This document shows positions 27,071-36,179 of a stretch of DNA of 64,000 bases, piece by piece. The position numbers were made by a program, and so were the translations under genes. The notes under the pieces are model-generated. The model was not told the DNA's origin. It worked only from the letters and a program-made list of their open reading frames with translations, and did not search any database. Every line of letters begins with the position of its first letter. Positions within the stretch are counted from its first letter, which is position 1. Origin of the DNA: Cyclobacteriaceae bacterium (GTDB taxonomy: Bacteria; Bacteroidota; Bacteroidia; Cytophagales; Cyclobacteriaceae); contig PXCO01000254.1 of NCBI GenBank assembly GCA_003565295.1, positions 1 through 64,000 on the forward strand, written 5' to 3'.

Positions 27071-27404
27071 TCAGTTTGTCCCTAATTTCTATTAAAAAAC
27101 CCTTAATCTCGTTAAGCCGCTGTATCATGGCTGCCTTATCATGAATCAGGTAATGCTCCTTTTTGATGATTTCCTGAGCCCCTTGCAGCGTATACCCTTT
27201 TTCTTTTACCAGGTGATAGATGAGTTGAATTTTATCTATGTCGTCCTTGGTGAACCTGCGGTTGCCCTTTTTATCTTTTTTGGGTCTAATGATATCGAAT
27301 TCACCCTCCCAATACCTAATAAGTGAGGTGGCAACCTTGAATTTTTCTGCAACCTCACCTATTGAAAAGTATTTTTTCTCTATTTCTTTTTCTTTGTAGG
27401 GCAA
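27054..27404 (-). CDS. MerR-family transcriptional regulator
   Basis: The 116-residue protein has an N-terminal MerR winged helix (FSIGEVAEKFKVATSLIRYW, then GNRRFTKDDIDKI) and a short coiled-coil tail. No metal-binding cysteines are present, so it is not a metal sensor. It is translationally coupled to dprA. Similar small MerR proteins are common beside M23 peptidase genes in Bacteroidetes, and one lies directly upstream here. Its ligand is unknown. Confidence 0.9.
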   Translation of the reverse strand: MPYKEKEIEKKYFSIGEVAEKFKVATSLIRYWEGEFDIIRPKKDKKGNRRFTKDDIDKIQLIYHLVKEKGYTLQGAQEIIKKEHYLIHDKAAMIQRLNEIKGFLIEIRDKLNDEAH

Positions 27405-27454
27405 TGTGATGTTGTTTTTAAATTATGGTATCAAAAATAAAAAAAAATTAACAC

Positions 27455-27498
27455 AAAAAGCCTTCCAGAAAACCATTTTACAATGGTACTGAAAGGCT
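27455..27498 (-). terminator. Terminator of the M23 peptidase gene
   Basis: Outer arms AGCCTT/AAGGCT and inner arms ACCATT/AATGGT form an interrupted stem, followed on the minus strand by TTTTTG and a T-rich tract. It lies 40 bases after the M23 stop, separating that gene from merR-dprA. Confidence 0.7.
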
Positions 27499-27537
27499 AT
27501 GAAGTTTTATGTGGATGGGGAATTAAATTCCGTACCC

Positions 27538-28515
27538 TTAGGAAAGGGATTGATTCTCCCTGGAAGCCAGTTCCAAAATCTTATCAAACTCAGATGGCTC
27601 CAAGTCTTTAAAGAAGTAATTGACAGGATTCACATATTTACCGTCTTTAATCACTTCATAATGCACATGAGGAGCGGTGGAGGAGCCGGTATTGCCGACA
27701 GTACCAATTTGATCTCCACGCTTGATTTTTTGCCCAACTTTTACTTTGAAATCATTCATGTGGGCATACCTACTGGTAAAACCAAAGCCATGGTCTATCA
27801 TAATGTGCTTTCCATAACCCCCGAATTCTGTCCTTACCAATGTAACCACCCCATCTCCCGTGGCATATATAGGCGTACCTTTAGGGGCTGAAAAATCCAC
27901 ACCTGTGTGCATTTTCCTCACCTTTAGAATAGGGTGGATCCTCATCCCATAACCGGATGCCAACCTATTCAATTCTTCATTGTGTATGGGTTGTATGGCT
28001 GGAATAGAAGCCCAATATTCTTCTTTATTGAGCGCAGTTTCAGAAAGTTCATCATAGGATCTGGACTGGATATACATTTGTCTTTTTAGGGACTCCACCT
28101 TTTCCATGGTAGAAACAATGAGGAATTCCTGTTTCAGCCCCTTTTCTTTGATTTCCCTGAAACGATCTGTTCCACCATACCCTGCTTTCCTCACTGAGGT
28201 GGGGATGGGTTCGGACTCGAAGATCACCCGGTACAGGTTGTCGTCCCGTTCCTGCAGGTCTTCCATCATGGCATTCAGCTTACTTACTTCCTGCTCCAGG
28301 AATTCATAATACAAATTTAGCTCTTTGTTTTCACGCTTTAGCAACAGTTCCTTTGGGCTGTCAAAATACATGCTAAAAACAATCAAGATGCCCACAGCAA
28401 AAAGAGAAGACAGCGACAAAAATCCAAGCACATTGAGCGTGATATCCCATTTGCTCTTCACATACCTTTCATACTTGCACGTCTTGGGATCGTAATAATA
28501 TTTTATTCTACTCAT
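27538..28515 (-). CDS. M23-family peptidase, membrane-anchored
   Basis: The 325-residue protein has a cytoplasmic head, one membrane helix near residues 28-50, a coiled coil (LYYEFLEQEVSKLNAMMEDL) and a C-terminal LytM domain. Zinc ligands are visible in MHTGVDFSAPKG and HVHYEV, with YGKHIMIDHGFG between. Such proteins cut peptidoglycan cross-links or, when inactive, regulate amidases in division and cell-shape control. All metal ligands are present, so it is probably active. Confidence 0.93.
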   Translation of the reverse strand: MSRIKYYYDPKTCKYERYVKSKWDITLNVLGFLSLSSLFAVGILIVFSMYFDSPKELLLKRENKELNLYYEFLEQEVSKLNAMMEDLQERDDNLYRVIFESEPIPTSVRKAGYGGTDRFREIKEKGLKQEFLIVSTMEKVESLKRQMYIQSRSYDELSETALNKEEYWASIPAIQPIHNEELNRLASGYGMRIHPILKVRKMHTGVDFSAPKGTPIYATGDGVVTLVRTEFGGYGKHIMIDHGFGFTSRYAHMNDFKVKVGQKIKRGDQIGTVGNTGSSTAPHVHYEVIKDGKYVNPVNYFFKDLEPSEFDKILELASRENQSLS

Positions 28516-28611
28516 CTGTAATTTGAATGATAAATCCTCTAATTTTGTAATCCTTTTGAAAATCCTTGGTGGTCAGCTAATTTAAATGACCTTTCCCTGG
28601 GTGACAAACCA

Positions 28612-28619
28612 CAAATATA
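28612..28619 (-). promoter_or_regulatory. Promoter -7 box for the M23 peptidase gene
   Basis: TATATTTG on the minus strand matches TAnnTTTG exactly, about 97 bases upstream of the M23 start in the divergent alaS interval. No clear -33 box is seen. Confidence 0.45.
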
Positions 28620-28669
28620 ATCAATAATACCTTAAAGGCCTCGAAAATAATCGATTAACCACAAAAAAC

Positions 28670-31306
28670 ATGGATGCTAAGCTTATTAGGGAGAAATTTA
28701 TTCAATTTTTTCAAAACAAACAACATCATCTTGTTCCTTCAGCTCCGATCGTTGTGAAAAACGACCCCACTTTGATGTTCACCAATGCGGGCATGAACCA
28801 ATTCAAGGATTATTTTTTAGGAAACGAAACCCCAAAGTTTTCACGAATAGCTAACAGCCAAAAATGTCTAAGGGTTTCAGGAAAGCACAATGATTTGGAA
28901 GAAGTGGGTGTGGACACCTATCATCACACCATGTTTGAGATGTTGGGCAACTGGTCCTTTGGAGATTATTTCAAGAAGGAAGCTATCGCCTGGGCGTGGG
29001 AATTATTGACTAAGGAATACGGGCTGGAGAAAAACAGGTTATATGTCACTGTGTTTGGTGGTGACGAATCCGATGGACTGGGTAAAGACCAGGAGGCATT
29101 GGGGATATGGAAAAACTGGATTGAAGAAGACCGGATTCTATACGGGTCCAAGAAAGACAACTTCTGGGAAATGGGGGAACAAGGTCCTTGCGGCCCTTGT
29201 TCCGAAATCCATATTGATATACGTACCGATGAGGAAAGGCGGAAAATCGATGGAAAAACTCTGGTGAACGCCGATCACCCTCAGGTCATTGAAATTTGGA
29301 ATTTGGTGTTTATTCAATACAACCGATTGGCCGAGGGGTCACTACAGGCCTTACCCGCCAAACACGTAGACACCGGAATGGGGCTGGAAAGGCTAGTGAG
29401 GGTAATTCAAGGCAAATCCTCCAATTACGACACCGACCTGTTTACCCCCTTTATTCAGGAGGTTGAGAAAATGTGTGGTAAAAAATACGGCAATGATGAG
29501 CACACGGATATTGCCTTTCGGGTGATTGTGGATCACATCAGGGCCATTGCATTTACCATTGCAGATGGACAACTCCCCTCTAACAACAAAGCTGGGTATG
29601 TGATCCGCCGAATTCTTAGAAGGGCTGTGCGTTATGGATATACCTTTCTAGGGCTTAAGGAACCTTTTCTCTTCCAACTTGTGCCCCAGTTGGCCAAGAC
29701 CTTTGGTGACGTTTACCCTGAGTTGGGGGGACAACAGGCTTTTATCGCCAAAGTTATCGAGCAAGAAGAGAGCTCTTTTTTGAAAACCTTGGAAAACGGC
29801 TTGAAAAAATTGGAGCAGATTAAGGCCGACTTGTCAAAAACAGGAAAAAACATCATTCCCGGGGCATGGGCATTTGAACTTTATGACACCTATGGGTTTC
29901 CTCTTGATCTCACTTCCCTGATCGCAAGGGAAAACCTCCTTTCGGTGGATGAAAAAGGATTTCAGGCCTCCATGGAGGAACAAAAAGAAAGGTCCAGGTC
30001 TGCGGCAGGATTTCAAACTGGAGATTGGACGATCGTTCACCAAGATGGAGAAGTGGAGTTCGTGGGGTACGATTCCTTGAAAACGCAGGCTAAAATCCTT
30101 AGGTACCGTGAAGTGAAAACCAAAAATGGCACACAGTATCAAATGGTATTGGACAAGACTCCCTTTTATGCGGAAAGCGGAGGGCAGGTAGGTGATGTGG
30201 GTACGATCCATACCGACAAAGAAAAATTCCGTGTCAAGGACACTGTGAAGGAGAATGACCTTATTATTCATATTGTGGATAAAATTCCACAGTTTCCTGA
30301 GATGATGGTCACCTGCCAGGTGGATGAGGAGAAAAGGAAATTGACCATGAACAACCACAGCGCCACACATTTGTTGCAGGCGGCGCTCAAACAGGTTTTG
30401 GGTGACCATGTACAACAAAAAGGCTCCTTGGTAAACAGCGAAATGCTGAGGTTTGACTTTGCGCATTTTGCCAAAATGAGCGAGGATGAAATTGAGGAGG
30501 TGGAGCGATTGGTGAACGAGAAGATCAGGGAGAACATCAGGCTGGAAGAGATGCGGGATGTTCCAATTGCATTGGCCAGATCCATGGGGGCCACAGCCTT
30601 ATTTGGGGAAAAATATGGAGAAGAGGTACGTGTCGTTGCCTTTGACAAGGATTATTCCATAGAGTTGTGTGGAGGTACTCACGTAAGCGCCACCGGCCAG
30701 ATCGGCACTTTTAAAATCCTCTCCGAAAGTTCCATCTCTGCCGGGGTAAGAAGAATTGAAGCCGTGACCGCGGATAAGGCCGAGACTTTTATCAGAGAGC
30801 AGATGCAATTGCTCAAGGAGGTGCAACACATCTTGAGAAACCCAAAGAACATCAAAAAATCCATTGAGGATTTAATTGAAGAAAGAAACGAACTTCGCAA
30901 AGCCATAGAACAACTTCAGCTTAAGGAGGCTGCTCACTTGAAAAATCAATTGAGCACACAATTTGCAGATATGGGAAGCTTCAAACTATTAGTGGCCCTG
31001 GTAAAGCTTCCCAATGCAGACGCTTTGAAAAAATTGGCGTTTGAATTAAAAAATGAACATAGCAGGGTTGTGGCTGTTTTGGCGGCAGATATTGAGGGAA
31101 AACCGCAACTGGCGGTAGTCATTTCAGAGGAATTGGTAAAGGAAAAGGAATATGATGCAGGTAAAATCGTTAGGGAATTAGCCAAGGAAATCAAAGGAGG
31201 CGGAGGGGGTCAACCCTTCTTTGCAACCGCAGGGGGAAAGGACCTTGGGGGTTTGCCTACTGTGATGGAGCTTGCCAAAAAACTATTTTCAAAGCCAAAC
31301 ACCTAA
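28670..31306 (+). CDS. alaS: Alanyl-tRNA synthetase
   Basis: The 878-residue enzyme charges tRNA-Ala. Class II motifs appear early (PTLMFTNAGMNQFKDYFLG and TYHHTMFEMLGNWSFGDYF). The editing domain has HSATHLLQAAL and CGGTH, which hold the zinc for clearing mischarged Ser or Gly. The C-terminal C-Ala domain has KGGGGGQPFFATAGG. Full length and divergent from the M23 gene. Confidence 0.98.
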   Translation: MDAKLIREKFIQFFQNKQHHLVPSAPIVVKNDPTLMFTNAGMNQFKDYFLGNETPKFSRIANSQKCLRVSGKHNDLEEVGVDTYHHTMFEMLGNWSFGDYFKKEAIAWAWELLTKEYGLEKNRLYVTVFGGDESDGLGKDQEALGIWKNWIEEDRILYGSKKDNFWEMGEQGPCGPCSEIHIDIRTDEERRKIDGKTLVNADHPQVIEIWNLVFIQYNRLAEGSLQALPAKHVDTGMGLERLVRVIQGKSSNYDTDLFTPFIQEVEKMCGKKYGNDEHTDIAFRVIVDHIRAIAFTIADGQLPSNNKAGYVIRRILRRAVRYGYTFLGLKEPFLFQLVPQLAKTFGDVYPELGGQQAFIAKVIEQEESSFLKTLENGLKKLEQIKADLSKTGKNIIPGAWAFELYDTYGFPLDLTSLIARENLLSVDEKGFQASMEEQKERSRSAAGFQTGDWTIVHQDGEVEFVGYDSLKTQAKILRYREVKTKNGTQYQMVLDKTPFYAESGGQVGDVGTIHTDKEKFRVKDTVKENDLIIHIVDKIPQFPEMMVTCQVDEEKRKLTMNNHSATHLLQAALKQVLGDHVQQKGSLVNSEMLRFDFAHFAKMSEDEIEEVERLVNEKIRENIRLEEMRDVPIALARSMGATALFGEKYGEEVRVVAFDKDYSIELCGGTHVSATGQIGTFKILSESSISAGVRRIEAVTADKAETFIREQMQLLKEVQHILRNPKNIKKSIEDLIEERNELRKAIEQLQLKEAAHLKNQLSTQFADMGSFKLLVALVKLPNADALKKLAFELKNEHSRVVAVLAADIEGKPQLAVVISEELVKEKEYDAGKIVRELAKEIKGGGGGQPFFATAGGKDLGGLPTVMELAKKLFSKPNT

Positions 31307-31379
31307 TTTAGCCTTGCTATCATTTGGTTTTGGCTGAAAACTCTGCCATTTTTGGTAGAATAACCAAGTAATTTGGATA

Positions 31380-32864
31380 ATGATTGAAGAAACTAAAACC
31401 GCCCCTATTTCCGCGGAAATCAAGGGCAAATATGAGCTGGTCATAGGACTAGAGGTACATGCCCAGTTATTGACGAATAGTAAAATGTACACCTCGGATT
31501 CCACCACTTTCGGGAATCTGCCCAATACTAACATTTCCGTAATCACGCTGGGGCATCCCGGCACCTTGCCCAAAGTAAACAAGCGGGCCGTGGAATATGC
31601 TATAAGGATGGGATTGGCCTGCGATTGTGAAGTCACCAGAAGGAATATTTTTTCAAGGAAAAACTATTTCTATCCCGACTTGCCCAAGGGTTATCAGATC
31701 ACCCAGGACAAGGGGCCTATATGCGTAGGGGGGCAAATCCCCATCATCTTGGGAGACGGCACCAAGAAAAACGTTAAACTCAACCGAATTCATATGGAGG
31801 AGGACGCAGGTAAATCCATGCACTTGGTAGGCGAGACAGATACCCTGGTGGACTTCAACAGGGCGGGAGTGCCTTTGATTGAAATTGTTTCCGAACCGGA
31901 CATGAGATCTTCCGAGGAGGCGTATATGTTCCTTATGGAAATCAAGAAGCTGGTAAGGTACCTTGAAATATGTGACGGAAACATGGAAGAGGGTTCCCTA
32001 AGATGTGACGCCAACATTTCCATAATGCCCAAAGGCGCAAAGGAATTCGGTAAAAAGGTAGAGGTGAAAAACATGAACTCCTTCAGGAATGTGGCCAGGG
32101 CGATAGAACATGAGTTTGAAAGACAAATCGTAATGGTGGAAAGTGGTGAGGAGATTATTTCTGAAACCAGGACCTTTGATGCCACTAGCGGTCTTACCAG
32201 CAGCATGCGGACCAAGGAGGACTTAAATGACTACCGGTATTTCCCCGAACCGGATCTGAGCCCAGTAGTGGTATCAGAAGAATGGCTTGAGAATATCCAA
32301 AACGAACTGCCCCCGCTCCCCAGGGAATTGTTTCAAAAGTTCGTGGACAAGTATGGCTTGCCGCCCTACGATGCCGGTGTCCTTACTGACTCCAAGGAAA
32401 TCGCCCTTTATTTCGAATCATTATGCCAATCTACAAAAAATTATAAAGCGGCCTCAAACTGGATGATGGGGCCTGTTAAATCTTATTTAAATGAGCTGAC
32501 CCTCCACATTGATGATTTCCCCATAAAACCCGAAGGGATTGCGGCGTTGATCAAAATGGTGGACGAGGGAAAAGTGAGTTTTTCGGTGGCTTCCCAGCGG
32601 GTTTACCCGGAGATGCTTAAAGCAGACGGAAGGGACCCTTCGGAAATTGCACAAGCCTTAAACCTGATACAAGATAGTGATGAGGGATCCATTAAACCTA
32701 TCATTGAACAAGTCCTTGCCGAAAACCCTGGGAAAGTAAACGAGTATAAAGCAGGTAAAAAGGGCTTACTGGGGATGTTCATGGGGCAGGTGATGAAAAG
32801 ATCCAAGGGAAAGGCGGACCCCAAATTGGCCAACAAAATCCTTATTGAATTATTGGAAAAATAA
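31380..32864 (+). CDS. gatB: Aspartyl/glutamyl-tRNA amidotransferase subunit B
   Basis: GatB activates Glu-tRNA(Gln) or Asp-tRNA(Asn) with ATP before amidation by the GatCAB complex. The start YELVIGLEVHAQLLTNSKMY and the kinase-core segments DLPKGYQITQ, EIVSEPDMRSSEEAYMFL and EGSLRCDANIS are diagnostic. The C-terminal YqeY-like tail is present (KADPKLANKILIELL). Subunits A and C are not in this window. Confidence 0.97.
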   Translation: MIEETKTAPISAEIKGKYELVIGLEVHAQLLTNSKMYTSDSTTFGNLPNTNISVITLGHPGTLPKVNKRAVEYAIRMGLACDCEVTRRNIFSRKNYFYPDLPKGYQITQDKGPICVGGQIPIILGDGTKKNVKLNRIHMEEDAGKSMHLVGETDTLVDFNRAGVPLIEIVSEPDMRSSEEAYMFLMEIKKLVRYLEICDGNMEEGSLRCDANISIMPKGAKEFGKKVEVKNMNSFRNVARAIEHEFERQIVMVESGEEIISETRTFDATSGLTSSMRTKEDLNDYRYFPEPDLSPVVVSEEWLENIQNELPPLPRELFQKFVDKYGLPPYDAGVLTDSKEIALYFESLCQSTKNYKAASNWMMGPVKSYLNELTLHIDDFPIKPEGIAALIKMVDEGKVSFSVASQRVYPEMLKADGRDPSEIAQALNLIQDSDEGSIKPIIEQVLAENPGKVNEYKAGKKGLLGMFMGQVMKRSKGKADPKLANKILIELLEK

Positions 32865-32865
32865 C

Positions 32866-33981
32866 ATGAGAACTAAAAGCACACCCCTATATATCCTATT
32901 GATATGCAGTATGTTAATTATTGCATGCGGTGAGGAGGAAAAAAAGTTTGACGGAAAGGTGAAAATTTCCGGCAGTTTAGATAACTATCCGGAGGGCTTT
33001 CTCGTACTCTCCGAATACGCAAATGACAGGACTAACGTAGTTGACACTATTAAGGTGAAAAATGGAGGGAAGTTTGAATACGAACTCACCCTTGATGGCC
33101 CTAACTTTTACGAATTAAACCTGATGGATGCAGAGACGGTAAGATTGGCCTTATATCATGAAGATGTGGAAATCAATTATGATTTTGAATCCCAGGAATT
33201 AGCACTGAAAGGTTCGAGGGACAGCGAAATGCTGAGAAAGATTGATGAGGTTACGTTGCTATATCAGGAAGAAGGAAATGAGTTAAACACGGAGTTTTAT
33301 GAAGCCATGGCAGACAGGGACCAGGAAGCCATTAAGGCTATCCAAGAAAAGGCGATGCAGCTTGAGGTAAACCATGCCAGCCGGGTAAAGGAAAGTATTA
33401 ATCAAATGGACGGCAGTTTCGCCGCATTGGCAGGATTGGGAATGCTAAACCCCAGGAATGATTTCAATTACATAGACAGTACGTTGAACGCTTTAGGGGA
33501 ACGCTATCCTGATATGAAAATGATCACTACCTGGAAGCAGGAGTTGGATGAGATGCGTGCATTGAGCGTGGGGCAGCCAGCTCCCGAAATTGCCCTTCCC
33601 AACCCTGATGGTAATATTCAAAAGCTTTCGGAACTGCGCGGGAAATACGTATTGGTGGACTTTTGGGCAGGGTGGTGCAGACCTTGCAGGGAAGAAAACC
33701 CCAATGTGGTCAGGTTATATAACAAATACAAGGATCAAGGGTTTGAGGTGTTTGGCGTTTCTTTGGACAGGACAAGAGAAATGTGGGAAAAAGCTATTGA
33801 GGAAGATGGGCTGGAGTGGACTCAAGTATCCGATCTCAAATATTTTAATTCGGAGGCTGCTGCCACTTATCAGATAAATGCTATTCCGGCTACCTATATG
33901 ATAGACCCTGATGGAAACATTTTGGCGAAAGATTTGAGGGGCATAACGCTTGAAAACAAATTGGCCGAAATCTTTGATTAA
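32866..33981 (+). CDS. TlpA-type thioredoxin lipoprotein with DUF4369-like domain
   Basis: A lipoprotein signal (LLICSMLIIAC) is followed by a DUF4369-like beta domain (residues about 25-120), a helical linker, and a C-terminal TlpA/AhpC-type thioredoxin domain with the redox motif in FWAGWCRPCREENPNV. The family reduces or isomerises disulfides in the periplasm and is abundant in Bacteroidetes. The ATG at 32866 lies one base after the gatB stop; the TTG seven codons earlier is unlikely. Confidence 0.92.
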   Translation: MRTKSTPLYILLICSMLIIACGEEEKKFDGKVKISGSLDNYPEGFLVLSEYANDRTNVVDTIKVKNGGKFEYELTLDGPNFYELNLMDAETVRLALYHEDVEINYDFESQELALKGSRDSEMLRKIDEVTLLYQEEGNELNTEFYEAMADRDQEAIKAIQEKAMQLEVNHASRVKESINQMDGSFAALAGLGMLNPRNDFNYIDSTLNALGERYPDMKMITTWKQELDEMRALSVGQPAPEIALPNPDGNIQKLSELRGKYVLVDFWAGWCRPCREENPNVVRLYNKYKDQGFEVFGVSLDRTREMWEKAIEEDGLEWTQVSDLKYFNSEAAATYQINAIPATYMIDPDGNILAKDLRGITLENKLAEIFD

Positions 33982-34196
33982 TTGCCAAACGTTTCTCAAA
34001 TAAAATATTTGTTATATACAAATTTAATATTATATATTCGCAACCGCTTAGGTATTCCATGAAAAAGCATGAAAAGTTAAAAAATACTACTGCAAAAACA
34101 GTAAATTACGAAACCAACTATTATAAAAACTGATATTGCCCTTTGTTAGAAAAAGTCAGTGGCTTCAAATCAAAAGAAGCAAGGAATTGGGAATAT

Positions 34197-34204
34197 TAAT
34201 TTTG
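34197..34204 (+). promoter_or_regulatory. Promoter -7 box for the four-gene secreted operon
   Basis: TAATTTTG matches TAnnTTTG exactly and lies 60 bases before the first gene. No good -33 box is visible. It is the only full match I see in the 33982-34264 interval, which otherwise is AT-rich and featureless. Confidence 0.5.
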
Positions 34205-34264
34205 TAAATACCCATTATTTGAATTAAAAATTGAAATTACACACACTATCTATTATTATTTAAC

Positions 34265-34738
34265 ATGAAAAAAAGAAGTTTTAATTACCCATTGAATCGG
34301 TTGGTTACCGTGATGCTTCTTGGCTTATTGGTCTTTGGAGCATGCAAGAGCAAAAAGAAGGTGGTAGAAGCTGCCCCTGAGCCAGAGCCCGTGGAAGAGC
34401 CAGCGCCAGCGCCCAAGGAGGAAAAACCTGCCCAGCCTACGGCAGAGGAGGTTGCAGTCGGAAAATTGGAGGGATATTTCAATTCCATCGCCAATGCCAG
34501 TAACGTACAGAGCGCAAACAACACCATTAGGGAAGCCTTAGGATTGTTTACCAATCAGAACACACCCGTCTTGATTGTCATCCATGAAGAGTCCGGCATC
34601 AAGGACTATGATGAGCCTACTACCATAGAGAAGTACCTACACTACCTGAAAGACACTAAGAAAAACCTCAATTTTGTGAGTGACATCAGGATGGACGGTA
34701 GTGGAAAGGTGACCGAACTTGAACTCCGAAGAAGATAA
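34265..34738 (+). CDS. Lipoprotein of unknown function, first gene of LRR operon
   Basis: I do not recognise a named family. The 157-residue protein has a lipoprotein signal ending GLLVFGAC, a charged and proline-rich linker (EPEPVEEPAPAPKEE), and a compact domain from about residue 60: LEGYFNSIANASNVQSANNT, then ALGLFTNQNTPVLIVIHEES. This loosely resembles the N-terminal domain in genes two and four of the same operon (a helix, then a repeat of small residues, then F/LF and a valine-rich strand). It would be membrane-anchored by lipid with the domain on a stalk. Confidence 0.85.
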   Translation: MKKRSFNYPLNRLVTVMLLGLLVFGACKSKKKVVEAAPEPEPVEEPAPAPKEEKPAQPTAEEVAVGKLEGYFNSIANASNVQSANNTIREALGLFTNQNTPVLIVIHEESGIKDYDEPTTIEKYLHYLKDTKKNLNFVSDIRMDGSGKVTELELRRR

Positions 34739-34764
34739 TTTACCACCATAGCAATTAGACAATC

Positions 34765-35343
34765 ATGAAAAAATACGTTTCATCCCTTTTGATCCTTTTT
34801 ATGGCCAGCACAATGATGGCCATGGCGCAAGATGACAACATCAGTCCTTCCAGGAAGCAAGCAATTGATTCTTTGGCTTTGGAAAAAGTGAAGGACCTCA
34901 GTAAATATATCAGTATCATCGGGAGCAAGGAAACCCAATTTTCCGAAGCTACCCGGGTAATGGACAGGGCTGAGGAGCTTTTTGCCCCTGATGCGGAAAT
35001 GGGTGTGTCCTCCGTTAACAGAAGTGAAATCGCTTATTATAAAATCAGGCGTTATTTCGAGCGGTTAATGGCCTTGAATTATGACCGGGTCAACATCAGC
35101 TGGTATGATATTCACTACATCAGTGACCTTGAGCGACAGCCCGACGGCAGGTATGTGGGCGTAATCACCATCTATCAACGATTTGAAGGCACCTCTCAAG
35201 AGGCCGGATTAAATTACAGAGACACCACCAAAAAAGACATCACCATCTACGTGGAGAAAAAGCAGACCCAGATCGCCGGAAGGACCATCGAGTTTTGGGA
35301 TGTGCTTCTAGGTGATGTGAGGGTGACCGAAACTTCAGCATGA
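34765..35343 (+). CDS. Secreted protein of unknown function, GSKET domain
   Basis: The 192-residue protein has a cleavable signal (LLILFMASTMMAMAQ). Its domain reads LSKYISIIGSKETQFSEATR, then ELFAPDAEMGVSSVNR, and ends in aromatic beta strands (NISWYDIHYISDLER, VGVITIYQRFEG). The GSKET block and the following F..D..V pattern recur at the start of the LRR protein two genes on, so the two are probably paralogous. The layout of helices followed by a curved sheet suggests an NTF2-like fold, but this is inference. Its stop overlaps the next start (ATGA). Confidence 0.85.
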   Translation: MKKYVSSLLILFMASTMMAMAQDDNISPSRKQAIDSLALEKVKDLSKYISIIGSKETQFSEATRVMDRAEELFAPDAEMGVSSVNRSEIAYYKIRRYFERLMALNYDRVNISWYDIHYISDLERQPDGRYVGVITIYQRFEGTSQEAGLNYRDTTKKDITIYVEKKQTQIAGRTIEFWDVLLGDVRVTETSA

Positions 35344-36179
35344 GAATAAGCATAGTATCTTTATTATTAATTTTCATATCCTTTCATAGTTCCCCGGGGC
35401 AGACATTCAACAGCTCCGGGCAACTGGAGGATGATGGGCGGTTCGCCGCCTCCACAAAGCAAGTAAACCAGTTTTTCAGGAGGTTTAATGCAGAAGAAAG
35501 TAAAGAAGGGAATATCAGGTATTACCCAGAAGACGAAAACTATAGGGATAGGGATTTAAGGAGGAATTTTATCAATATCCTCTTTGACAATGAGACCTCC
35601 GATGTTCCCGTGGAATTGAAACGGGAATTTATCAATAACGTGACATCTGAATCCTACCCTCAATACCTGAGGTTTCACGGTGGGGATTGGTTCGCCGAAG
35701 CCACCACTGTATTCAATTTTGAGGGGAAGAAACATGATGTAACCTTGTTTTTAAAATTGCAGCCAGAGGGCCTGGGGTATGAGTGGGTAATTGAAAATGT
35801 GAATTTTGAGCCTTTCCGCCAGGCTTTCGACAAGCCAAAAGGAGACGATAAGAAGTTCCTGCATCCGCTGAGCCATGAACTCGGGTTTATGAATTTACGT
35901 AAAGCTATACAGGACAACCCTAAACCGGAGTCTTATACGCCAAAGGATTTCAAGCCGGAATACCTCACCTTGTTCATCTACGAAATAAAAAAAGGGAGGC
36001 TCAAGTTTGAAACGGTGAAGGAGGTGAAATACCATTTTTTCCAAATCGACAAATGGTATTTTGAATTAGCACAATTCAACCGTCCTGGTTTCAACACCGG
36101 CTGGCTGATTTCTAACTTGGTAAAGTTAGACGATGGAGACAAGGAGGTGATATTAGATTTTATTTATGAACAGCGCTAA
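35340..36179 (+). CDS. Secreted protein of unknown function, third gene of LRR operon
   Basis: The 279-residue protein starts with a signal peptide (IVSLLLIFISFHSSPGQ). The body has NQFFRRFNAEESKEGNIRYY and RNFINILFDNETSDVPVELK, then strands such as DWFAEATTVFNFEGKKHDVT and YEWVIENVNFEPF. I see no known catalytic motif. The helical opening with FF..FN.EES resembles a stretched version of the GSKET region in its neighbours. It overlaps both neighbours by 4 and 14 bases, so translation is coupled. Confidence 0.85.
   Translation: MRISIVSLLLIFISFHSSPGQTFNSSGQLEDDGRFAASTKQVNQFFRRFNAEESKEGNIRYYPEDENYRDRDLRRNFINILFDNETSDVPVELKREFINNVTSESYPQYLRFHGGDWFAEATTVFNFEGKKHDVTLFLKLQPEGLGYEWVIENVNFEPFRQAFDKPKGDDKKFLHPLSHELGFMNLRKAIQDNPKPESYTPKDFKPEYLTLFIYEIKKGRLKFETVKEVKYHFFQIDKWYFELAQFNRPGFNTGWLISNLVKLDDGDKEVILDFIYEQR

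Noticed and set aside
29834-30466. 210-codon minus-strand ORF inside alaS
   Set aside because: It is a shadow of a clearly real, conserved gene and shows no domain.
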